A stretch of 64,000 bases of DNA, taken from the NCBI RefSeq assembly GCF_009725995.1, contig NZ_RCNS01000003.1, positions 62,001 to 126,000 of the forward strand, in the 5' to 3' direction. Under the pieces are notes generated by a model. That model was not told where the DNA came from. It made no database searches and saw only the letters and a program-made list of their open reading frames with translations. The position numbers and the translations under genes are program-made. Below, one piece after another: positions 35,466 to 43,762 of the stretch; positions within the stretch are counted from its first letter, which is position 1, and each line of letters begins with the position of its first letter. The DNA comes from Zobellia laminariae (GTDB lineage Bacteria > Bacteroidota > Bacteroidia > Flavobacteriales > Flavobacteriaceae).

Positions 35466-36932
35466 TTGAGCCCTACGCTAATCTTAGTAATCATTGCCAT
35501 CTACTTCTCTATTTTAATGGCAATATCTTATTTCACCTCCAGAAATGCGAGTGATGAGACCTATTTTACCGGTGACAGAAAATCGCCTTGGTATTTGGTA
35601 GCATTTGGTATGGTAGGTGCCGGACTATCTGGGGTTACATTTGTTTCCCTGCCAGGAATGGTAGGCAACAACAACTTTCATTTTTACCAATTTATACTGG
35701 GTAATGTTGTGGGTTACCTCTTTATTACTTTTGTACTAACCCCGCTCTACTATCGCCTAAAACTTGTTTCCATTTATTCATACCTCAAAGACAGGTTTGG
35801 AAATAAAACCTACAAAACTGGATCACTATTTTTTCTAGTATCCCAATCTTTTGGTGCCTCTTTACGACTATTACTCGCCGCAAAAATCCTGCAATTTGCA
35901 GTTTTTGATCACTTTGGAGTCCCGTTTTTTCTAACCGTTATTTTCATACTTATACTGGTCTGGCTTTACACCAACAAATCAGGAATAAAAACAATTGTAT
36001 GGACAGATACAATGCAAACCGTTTTTCTAATTCTTGGTGCTGTAATTACAATTTATACCATAACAACTTCTTTAAACCTTAGCGTATCAGAGGCCATTGA
36101 AAGTGTTGGGAACAATCGTTATTTTAAAATATTTGACTGGAACGCTAATTCAGGAAACAATTTCTATAAACAATTTATTGCAGGCATTTTGGTTGCTATA
36201 GCCATGATTGGTCTAGACCAAAATATGATGCAAAAGACCTTAACGTGCAAAAACGTTTGGGACGCCCAAAAGAACACCCTCACCTACAGTCTAATTCTGG
36301 CCGTAACCCAGTTTCTTTTTATGGGGCTAGGTGTCTTAATGTACATCTATGCTCAAGATATGGGCGTAGCTTTAGAAATAGGCGATAACGGTCAACTCAT
36401 AGGTACTGACACCTTATTTCCAAATTTAGCCTTAAACTATCTGGGAGTACTAGCGGGCGTCTTTTTTATATTGGGTATTATAGCGGCGTCGTTCTCTAGT
36501 GTAGACTCTGCCCTTACAGCACTTACCACCTCGTTTACTTATGATTTTCTTGATATTGAGCATAAACCAAGTGCAGTAAAAAAGCAATTGAAAAACTTGG
36601 TTCTAATCGGTTTTTCATGTGTCATTTTTGTTATAATCATGATGTTTTCCAGTAGCGAAGGTGATGTTATTTCCCTGATTTTTAAAGTAGCGGGCTATAC
36701 GTATGGCCCGCTTTTGGGCCTATACCTATTTGGTATGTTTACCAAGATTTCCGTGAAGGATAAATGGGTGCCCGTAGTTTGTGTTTTTGCCCCTATTGCA
36801 ACCTATTTCTTGGGAGTCTATTTTAAAAATGAATTTCAATTCGATTTTGGATTTATAAACATAGCCGTAAACGCAGCTATAACAATTTTAGGACTACTAT
36901 TAATTCATAAAAAAATAAAAGAAAATGAGTAA
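35466..36932 (+). CDS. sodium/solute symporter, probable amino-sugar (MurNAc) importer
   Basis: The 488-residue SLC5-type transporter has about 13 helices, with NASDETYFTGDRKSPWYLVAFGMVGAGLSG-type signatures (YFTGDRKSPW, GAGLSGVTFVSLPG) and AASFSSVDSALTALTTSF. A TAA at 35445-35447 excludes an earlier start. The first usable codon is TTG at 35466; the next ATG would cut off the first helix. The gene overlaps murQ by 8 bp. In Tannerella forsythia MurNAc enters through the MurT transporter beside a kinase and MurQ, which makes this the likely MurNAc importer, by analogy. Confidence 0.85.
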   Translation: MSPTLILVIIAIYFSILMAISYFTSRNASDETYFTGDRKSPWYLVAFGMVGAGLSGVTFVSLPGMVGNNNFHFYQFILGNVVGYLFITFVLTPLYYRLKLVSIYSYLKDRFGNKTYKTGSLFFLVSQSFGASLRLLLAAKILQFAVFDHFGVPFFLTVIFILILVWLYTNKSGIKTIVWTDTMQTVFLILGAVITIYTITTSLNLSVSEAIESVGNNRYFKIFDWNANSGNNFYKQFIAGILVAIAMIGLDQNMMQKTLTCKNVWDAQKNTLTYSLILAVTQFLFMGLGVLMYIYAQDMGVALEIGDNGQLIGTDTLFPNLALNYLGVLAGVFFILGIIAASFSSVDSALTALTTSFTYDFLDIEHKPSAVKKQLKNLVLIGFSCVIFVIIMMFSSSEGDVISLIFKVAGYTYGPLLGLYLFGMFTKISVKDKWVPVVCVFAPIATYFLGVYFKNEFQFDFGFINIAVNAAITILGLLLIHKKIKENE

Positions 36933-37758
36933 CCCCATAACTGAACAACCCTCTAAATATGATAATCTAGAAAAGATGGACGTATTGGAACTGCTCAGTA
37001 ATATCAATGCTGAAGACCAGACCGTTCCCTTGGCTATTGAAAAAGCACTTCCGCAAATCCGTGATTTTGTTACTGCTGTAGTTCCTAAAATGGAACTTGG
37101 AGGAAGACTGTTCTATATAGGTGCCGGTACTAGCGGTAGACTAGGTGTTCTAGACGCTTCTGAATGTCCACCAACTTTTGGAGTTTCCGATGACCATATT
37201 ATTGGCCTCATAGCAGGAGGAGATGTGGCCCTTAGAAAAGCAGTAGAGAATGCCGAAGATGATGTAAACCAAGCATGGAAAGACCTAGAGGAATTTAAAA
37301 TAAGTGAAAAAGATGTACTATTAGGTATAGCTGCATCCGGCTCTACCCCTTATGTAGTTGGAGGTATAGAAGATGCTAAGAAAAATGGAGTGCTAACAGG
37401 TGGGATTACTTGTAATAAAAATTCGTTGTTGTCCCGTGAGGCGGATTTCCCTATGGAGCTAATAGTGGGTCCCGAGTTTGTAACGGGCAGCACAAGAATG
37501 AAAGCCGGTACCGCTCAAAAATTGGTTCTTAACATGATTTCTACCTCAATAATGATTCAGCTTGGAAAGGTAAAAGGAAACAAAATGGTGGATATGCAGT
37601 TGTCCAATAAAAAATTGGTGGAACGCGGCACTAAAATGATTATGGACGAACTAAATATTGATGCCGATTTAGCAAGGCTCTTATTGAAAAAGTATAAGAG
37701 CGTTAGAAAAACTATTGACCTTTATAAAGATCGCCTTAATACGAATGAATTGAACTAA
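36925..37758 (+). CDS. murQ: N-acetylmuramic acid 6-phosphate etherase
   Basis: This 277-residue SIS-fold lyase splits MurNAc-6-phosphate into GlcNAc-6-phosphate and D-lactate in the cytoplasm. It has FYIGAGTSGRLGVLDASECPPTFG, with Glu80 matching the catalytic Glu83 of E. coli MurQ, Glu111 in the position of Glu114 (VENAEDD), and the signature TGSTRMKAGTAQK. Length is typical. The start overlaps the symporter stop (ATGAGTAA). No MurK-type sugar kinase is found nearby, so phosphorylation must be done by an enzyme encoded elsewhere. Confidence 0.93.
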   Translation: MSNPITEQPSKYDNLEKMDVLELLSNINAEDQTVPLAIEKALPQIRDFVTAVVPKMELGGRLFYIGAGTSGRLGVLDASECPPTFGVSDDHIIGLIAGGDVALRKAVENAEDDVNQAWKDLEEFKISEKDVLLGIAASGSTPYVVGGIEDAKKNGVLTGGITCNKNSLLSREADFPMELIVGPEFVTGSTRMKAGTAQKLVLNMISTSIMIQLGKVKGNKMVDMQLSNKKLVERGTKMIMDELNIDADLARLLLKKYKSVRKTIDLYKDRLNTNELN

Positions 37759-37838
37759 AACCTTTTTGCCCCAAAAATAGTTTAGTTGTTAAGCGGAAAT
37801 GCCAGATGCCTCGATTGGTATTTTCAATTAGGAGGATT

Positions 37839-37872
37839 GGTCGGTAAAGATTTGTTTTACCGGCCTTTCTTT
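37839..37872 (+). terminator. terminator after murQ
   Basis: GGTCGGTAAA (37839-37848) pairs with TTTACCGGCC (37856-37865) with one G-T pair; TTTCTTTTTTT follows. It ends the MurQ operon ahead of repeat copy B. Confidence 0.85.
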
Positions 37873-37911
37873 TTTTACCTCATAAACAACTTTTCCCATT
37901 TATACTTTAAG

Positions 37912-38013
37912 TTGTCTTCCTACCAACCATAATTAATTTGGCTATAAGCTTATTTTAAAATAAACCTTATGTTCTTTAAACTTTAAAAGCAAGCCCTTTT
38001 TCAAGGGCTTGCC
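37912..38013 (+). repeat. direct repeat copy B (relic of a gene 3' end plus terminator)
   Basis: This matches copy A (29724-29820). The start still reads as the codons LSSYQP and a stop, like the LPSYQP end of the propeller gene, but no gene body precedes it. The segment around TAAACCTTATGTTCT and the hairpin AGCAAGCCCTT (37988-37998) / AAGGGCTTGC (38003-38012) are conserved. So the DeoR-to-MurQ block lies between two direct repeats about 8.2 kb apart. Confidence 0.85.
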
Positions 38014-38061
38014 TTATTTTAATAAGTTCTTGTATTCCGCTCTATAAATGAGCTAGCTATT

Positions 38062-39508
38062 TCAATTTCGTGTTGGCTTGGGTGCCTCTAGTTTTTCATT
38101 ATAATGCTTCAACTCTTCTTTCAACTCTTCTAATTTCTCAGGTTGGCTGTCTGCTAAATTGTTCTCTTCCGAAATATCTTCTTTCAAATTATATAATTCA
38201 TATAGGTCGTTCTCATAAAAATAAATGAGTTTCCAATCTCCCTTCCTAACTGCTTGACCTGGTGTCCATCCACTACCATGATAATGGGGATAATCCCAAA
38301 ACAAACTCTCATGAACATTATTCTCTTTCCCATCTAATAATGAGGAAAGACTAGCTCCATCTTTATGCAAATTAGACTGGAGCGGTAAATTCAACTCATC
38401 TAAAATGGTAGGGAACATATCCATACTAATAACGGGAGCATCAATTCTATTTCCCTGCTTTTGACCAGGTTTCCTAATTAAAAGAGGTATCCTAACACCT
38501 CCTTCATAAGCCCAGCCTTTGCCCGCTCTTAGTGGTCTTACACTTGTTGGTGCCGTACGATGAGCCATAAGCGTAGTTAGCCCTCCATTATCTGAAGTGA
38601 AAATCACCAAGGTATTATCCGTCAAATTCAAAGCTTCTATTTTTTCCAGAAGCCTACCTACGTTCTCGTCTAGCGCATATAACATAGATGCATAAGATGC
38701 ATTGTATTGATTAATAACTGTTTGAACCGACCCTTCTTGTTTAAACAATGCCGCACTATCTTTTAAAGTTTGCTTTTTTGCCTGGAATTTTGCTATATGT
38801 TTTTTAGATGCTTGAATTGGTCCATGAACAGTATAGTAAGACAGATACAGTAAAAAAGGATTGTCTTTATTATCCTCTAAAAACGCCATGGATTCATTGG
38901 TTAGCCTGTCCGTTAAATATTCGCCTTTTGGACCATCTGATAGCTTCGGATTTTTATAGGGCGAATAATAACCTCCTGGTGGTTGCCCCATATGATGACC
39001 TCCCTTATTTATATCAAACCCTTGATTTTCCGGAAAAAAAACCAGTATCACCTAAGTGCCATTTACCAGCAAAAAACGTTTTATAATCCGCTTCCTTTAA
39101 CACCTCTGCAAAAGTTACTTCCTCCAAAGGCAATTCATACAAGTATTCAGGACCTTTTAGAATGGCATCTTTACTTTCATAACCAGGAATCCAGTCTGTT
39201 ATCCCTACCCTAGTTGGGTATTTACCCGTCATTATAGCTGCTCTTGTGGGTGAGCAAACAGGATTAGGGCTATAGGCATTGGTAAACAAGTTACTTTGAG
39301 CGGCCAACTTATCTATATTGGGGGTCTCATAAAATGAACTACCATAGCATGCTAAATCTTTCCAGCCCAAATCATCTACCAAAATGAAAACTACATTTTT
39401 ATGATTAGTTGTACCCATAGAGTCCGGTAATTCAACCACAGGTTTTTTCTCTTTACAGCCTATAAAAAATGTGCAAAGCGCTACTAAGGATATTACGTTG
39501 TTTTTCAT
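38062..39508 (-). pseudogene. formylglycine-dependent sulfatase lipoprotein, frameshifted at A8/T8
   Basis: The N-terminal part (start 39508) is a lipoprotein (FFIGC lipobox) with [14 protein letters not shown] and the active-site [16 protein letters not shown], whose Cys becomes formylglycine; this is the S1 sulfatase type. It continues [12 protein letters not shown] and then leaves frame at the A8 run at 39034-39041 (plus-strand sense). With seven A the protein continues as [15 protein letters not shown] and runs to 38062, with TVHGPIQASKKH, FTSDNGG and WDYPHYHGSGWTPG. The combined length, about 480 residues, is normal. Extra base by error or a real lesion cannot be told apart here. Confidence 0.8.
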
Positions 39509-39691
39509 TCTCTCTAAATATTTATCAGTAGGTTGGATTACTAATTTGATACGCGTTGTCTCAGTGGACTTTGCTCACCAGCGTGTTTAAAAAATAACTA
39601 ATTGTTACAAAAGCTTAAATATATTGAAATATCCATAAAGGAATGTAAGTATGCGTGAAATGAGTAAGTAAATTCTTAAGAATAAAAATAG

Positions 39692-40093
<402 letters not shown>

Positions 40094-40095
40094 GA

Positions 40096-40719
40096 CTACA
40101 TAGCAAACATAATATGGCAAGCTATAAACCCTATCACCGCCAAAATAATACCCACTAGGAATACATGAAAAGAAGTTCTAAGTAGCTTAAACTTTCTATC
40201 TATAGTCTTACCCAAATGAAAAGTATCTCTTGCGATGGTCTTATAAAGCTCGTCTCCCTTATACATTAAACTCGTAAGCTCTTCTGTATACTCTTCCTCG
40301 TTCATAGTATTAAAATTACCATAGAACAAAAGATTATTAGTCCCTTTATCTCCATGAGTAAGTTCTGGTCTGGTAGCAAAAACGGCATATGCTATAGAAA
40401 TTAGATTGGTTCCTAACATTATAATTGCCGGAAATATAAGATGTGGGTCTTTATCTAACTGACTTAAAACCGTTCCTAAGATTATAGAAAGAATAAGTGC
40501 GTTGATAGAAATAAGAATGTTCGATTTTCTATCGATCATCGTATTCAAAGTATACTGATTTTTAGAGACCAAACGAAACAAGGTTTCCGCACCACGTTCT
40601 GAACGAGGTTCAATTTTTGAAAGTTTCTTCTTTAATTCTTTAAGCTTCTCCTTATCAATACCCAATTCTTTTCTTAATTGCTTATCGATTTCTTTGGATT
40701 CTTCTTTATCGTTTACCAT
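40096..40719 (-). CDS. Pycsar-effector-like membrane protein (DUF5706), orphan
   Basis: The 207-residue protein has a charged coiled N-terminus and the conserved stretch RSERGAETLFRLVSKNQYTL, followed by DRKSNILISINALILSI. Membrane helices lie at about 67-87, 93-115 and 184-206. This matches the transmembrane domain of Pycsar effectors, which open or disrupt the membrane when phage infection activates a pyrimidine cyclase. Here there is neither a cyclase nor the HD domain often fused to this family, and the gene is the last of a four-gene metabolic operon (7 bp after the previous gene). A role outside defence is possible. Confidence 0.75.
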   Translation of the reverse strand: MVNDKEESKEIDKQLRKELGIDKEKLKELKKKLSKIEPRSERGAETLFRLVSKNQYTLNTMIDRKSNILISINALILSIILGTVLSQLDKDPHLIFPAIIMLGTNLISIAYAVFATRPELTHGDKGTNNLLFYGNFNTMNEEEYTEELTSLMYKGDELYKTIARDTFHLGKTIDRKFKLLRTSFHVFLVGIILAVIGFIACHIMFAM

Positions 40720-40726
40720 ATAATGT

Positions 40727-41380
40727 TTATAACGCTATCAGTTGACTTTCTATAAAGTTGGGCATTTTTATATTAAAATGCTCATAAACAGATTTCGGAA
40801 TTCCTAAATCAGCCATAAACACTTCTACCTCGTTTGGTAATTTTTCCAAAATAGTTTTAGGAGCCGCCAAGGTCATTACTTGGTTCGCCTTAAACCCTAA
40901 CAATTCTCCATCTTTAGATATACCCACAGGAATATCCAATGAAATTCTATATGCCGATGATGCGTTGGCTAATGCAATACTTTTTACAAATGCCTCTGAC
41001 AGCGGTAATCTTTGAGAGAACCCCAAATAGGCATCTACCCAAATATCAGTGGTTTCTGTTATACCTTCCTTTGCCCCAAATAACAACGCTCTTTCTAATT
41101 GTGCTTTTGCCAGGTCTTTGGTAATAGGTACAACCAAATCTAAATTTACAATGTAACCCCAAGCAGCAAGTCTACGAGCAGCTACCAAACCGCCGCCGCC
41201 ATTGTTTCCATTACCAACACCAATGGTTATTACCGAACTTTCATTTGCTTTTTTAGCGATTAACCTAGCCAACTGCAAACCGGCATTTTCCATCATCAAT
41301 TCAATGGATAAGTTATACTTTTCAACCGCCCAATAATCCATTTCTTTAAAGGCTTCTAAGGAAAGACTGGTTACCTGCAT
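40727..41380 (-). CDS. YjeF_N-domain (NAD(P)H-hydrate epimerase-like) protein, degenerate
   Basis: The Rossmann-type YjeF_N fold is visible from MMENAGLQLARLI, GVGNGNNGGGGLVAARRL and LDIPVGISKDGELLG. In NAD(P)H-hydrate epimerases the second motif is NNGGDG and the third DIPSG. Here the Asp (position 63) is Gly and the Ser is Val, so normal epimerase activity is doubtful. The usual NnrD dehydratase domain is also missing. It starts 2 bp after the preceding gene and is followed 7 bp later by the Pycsar-like gene. It may be a binding protein or an epimerase for another substrate. Confidence 0.75.
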   Translation of the reverse strand: MQVTSLSLEAFKEMDYWAVEKYNLSIELMMENAGLQLARLIAKKANESSVITIGVGNGNNGGGGLVAARRLAAWGYIVNLDLVVPITKDLAKAQLERALLFGAKEGITETTDIWVDAYLGFSQRLPLSEAFVKSIALANASSAYRISLDIPVGISKDGELLGFKANQVMTLAAPKTILEKLPNEVEVFMADLGIPKSVYEHFNIKMPNFIESQLIAL

Positions 41381-41382
41381 AT

Positions 41383-42117
41383 TTACTTTTTATAGGTATT
41401 AATAGCTTCCGTGAAAAACTGTACCACTTGTTCTTCGTTAATTTTTGTAGCTGGTAAAACTGCTCCTTTGAACCCTTCATTTTTCCACTCGCCTAATGAA
41501 AGTGAATCAAACTTAGAAGTATCTAAACCACTATGACCTTTGTATCCGCTGATATAAAAATAGTGTTCAGTGACCATCGTATCGGGTACAGCTAAACCAA
41601 AGCCAATAGACAAATCATCAGAAATTACAACATAAGCACCTGAATCAAAATGATGAGGCCAAATACGAATGTCTGATTCTAAACCATTTACGGCAAGTGT
41701 CTTTTCTAAACTAGATTGCGTTAAAGTTCTTAAATCGGCAAGTTCCTTTAATTTAGACCCATCTAGTACAAAGGTGAAAGAATCATCAATTGAATATGGC
41801 AGGTCGTAATGAAAATCATAGGTATATGTCTTACCCAAAAATGAATCTGCAGAATTCGTTAACCATTCCAATACTTGTTGATGGGTTTTTCCATCCAACG
41901 CAAAAGAAGCTTTGTTCTTAGGAGAATCCCACTCCAAAGAAAAGGTGTTGTAGTTTAAAGCAAGAACGTCTCCGTCTGTTGATAATGAGTGTGTTTCTAA
42001 ACGTTGTTTATCAATTGACCATCCAAGATTAGTATGACTATCATCTGCCTTCTTCTCTACAAAACTTATTCCTGCAGCTGCTAAATATTGTGCTGCTAAG
42101 TGCATCATTTTTTCCAT
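41383..42117 (-). CDS. conserved protein of unknown function (WPHHFD protein)
   Basis: I start at the ATG giving MEKMMHLAAQYLAAAG, 13 bp after the Rieske gene stop. A longer in-frame start would overlap that gene. The 244-residue soluble protein has DSHTNLGW, a mixed alpha/beta core and the striking RIWPHHFDSGAYVVI at about 150-164, then GFGLAVPD and HYFYISGYKGH. I remember similar unnamed proteins in Bacteroidota with the WPHHFD motif; two adjacent His and an Asp suggest metal or substrate binding. It is the second gene of the four-gene operon. Function unknown. Confidence 0.65.
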   Translation of the reverse strand: MEKMMHLAAQYLAAAGISFVEKKADDSHTNLGWSIDKQRLETHSLSTDGDVLALNYNTFSLEWDSPKNKASFALDGKTHQQVLEWLTNSADSFLGKTYTYDFHYDLPYSIDDSFTFVLDGSKLKELADLRTLTQSSLEKTLAVNGLESDIRIWPHHFDSGAYVVISDDLSIGFGLAVPDTMVTEHYFYISGYKGHSGLDTSKFDSLSLGEWKNEGFKGAVLPATKINEEQVVQFFTEAINTYKK

Positions 42118-42130
42118 TTTTATTTTGTTT

Positions 42131-43744
42131 TTAGGGGTTAACACCGCCATAATTAATTCCTGTTAAACGATGCATATCATGATTGAAAGTAGATAAGTCA
42201 TCAAAATTGAATTTTGAGATATCATCATGACCACAAGCTCTTGCAATAACTTTTATGAGGTTATTTGTGGCATCAAAATAGTTATGTAATTGTTTCGCCG
42301 AAGAATCAATAATCAATCTACTACGCAATGATTCTTTTTGAGTTGCAATACCCACCGGACAGTTGTTACTACCACAAGCACGCATACCCAAACAACCGAT
42401 AGCCTGTAAAGCAGAATTGGATACGGCGATAGCATCTGCCCCCAACATAAGTGCTTTACCAAAATCTTCTGCAATACGTAAACCTCCTGTAATTACCAAG
42501 GTTACATCTGTAGCACCTACTTTATCTAAATATTTTCTTGCTCTTGCTAAAGCAGGTATTGTAGGTACATTAATATTATCTCTTAATATGGTTGGTGCTG
42601 AACCTGTTCCGCCACCTCTACCATCTAAAATGATATAATCTACACCTACATCTAATGCAAACTGAATATCTTTTTCTATATGACTGGCTGCAATTTTGAA
42701 TCCGATTGGAATACCACCCGTACGCTCTCTTACTTTTTCTGCAAAAGATTTGAAGTCATCTACACCATGAAAATCTGGGAAAGTTGCCGGTGAAATTGCT
42801 GTCTCGCCTTCTTTTAAACCTCTTACCTCAGCAATTTCCTTACTTACTTTAGCACCTGGCAAATGACCGCCAGTTCCTGTTTTTGCTCCTTGTCCGCCTT
42901 TAAAATGGAACGCCTGCACTTTATCTAGCTTATCCCAAGAAAATCCAAATTTTGCCGAAGCCAGTTCATAAAAATACTTGCTGTTGTTTTCTTGCTCATG
43001 AGGTAACATTCCGCCTTCTCCTGAGCAAATACCTGTACCTGCTAATTGCGCTCCTTTAGATAAAGCTATTTTAGCTTCTCTAGACAATGCGCCAAAACTC
43101 ATATCACTAACAAATAAAGGAATATCTAAATGTAAAGGCTTCTTTGCTTTTGGACCAATAACCACCTTTGTTGCTACATTATCTTCATCTAACAAAGGTC
43201 TGCTTGCCAATTGGGCAGGCAAAAATTGAATATCGCTCCATTTTGGCAACGTATTTCTATCTACTCCCATAGAAGCTGAAGCTCCGTGATGACCTAAATT
43301 TTTAAGTCCGTTTGTGGCTAATTCTTTTATATACCCTGTATACGGTTCTGTTTCTTCAGGATGGGTATCTGCGTAAGCTCCTAAATAAGCATCTCTATTA
43401 AATGGCTGCGGACTGTCTACTAAATAAGCATCTATCTCTTCTTCATCAACAAATAGACTATCCCCTTCTATTTTAGTAGTAAACTTTTGTAACACCTCTG
43501 CATTATTGTATTCTGAAACTCCGGTATCTACTCTATAATCCCAGCCGTGAACACCACAAATAAGGTTATGACCATCAACATGACCATCGGACATTAGTGC
43601 TCCTCTATGCAGACATCTACCGTACAATACAGAAATATCATCATCAAATTTTACAATAACTAAATCCAGACCATTGACTAATGCGTGTTCTGGTTTTTTA
43701 TTTTCTAAGGATGATACTTGGGCAATTGCAATTGGTTTTTTCAT
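42131..43744 (-). CDS. Rieske-FMN glutamate synthase domain fusion protein
   Basis: Residues 1-105 form a Rieske [2Fe-2S] domain with C44-x-H46 and C63-x2-H66. Residues about 170-520 form the FMN-binding TIM barrel of the glutamate synthase alpha subunit (DMSFGALSREAKIALS, GEGGMLPHEQE, GGQGAKTGTGGHLPG, ILDGRGGGTGSAPTI), ending with the 3Fe-4S pattern C-x5-C-x4-C (CLGMRACGSNNC, about 449-460). The amidotransferase domain is missing, so it is not a complete GOGAT. It is a flavin/Fe-S oxidoreductase with unknown substrate and the first gene of the operon. Confidence 0.88.
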   Translation of the reverse strand: MKKPIAIAQVSSLENKKPEHALVNGLDLVIVKFDDDISVLYGRCLHRGALMSDGHVDGHNLICGVHGWDYRVDTGVSEYNNAEVLQKFTTKIEGDSLFVDEEEIDAYLVDSPQPFNRDAYLGAYADTHPEETEPYTGYIKELATNGLKNLGHHGASASMGVDRNTLPKWSDIQFLPAQLASRPLLDEDNVATKVVIGPKAKKPLHLDIPLFVSDMSFGALSREAKIALSKGAQLAGTGICSGEGGMLPHEQENNSKYFYELASAKFGFSWDKLDKVQAFHFKGGQGAKTGTGGHLPGAKVSKEIAEVRGLKEGETAISPATFPDFHGVDDFKSFAEKVRERTGGIPIGFKIAASHIEKDIQFALDVGVDYIILDGRGGGTGSAPTILRDNINVPTIPALARARKYLDKVGATDVTLVITGGLRIAEDFGKALMLGADAIAVSNSALQAIGCLGMRACGSNNCPVGIATQKESLRSRLIIDSSAKQLHNYFDATNNLIKVIARACGHDDISKFNFDDLSTFNHDMHRLTGINYGGVNP

Positions 43745-43762
43745 AAGATGCGTTTTTAAATA

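Noticed and set aside
40096..40719. Complete Pycsar anti-phage system
   Set aside because: No pyrimidine cyclase gene is next to it; neighbours are metabolic-type genes.
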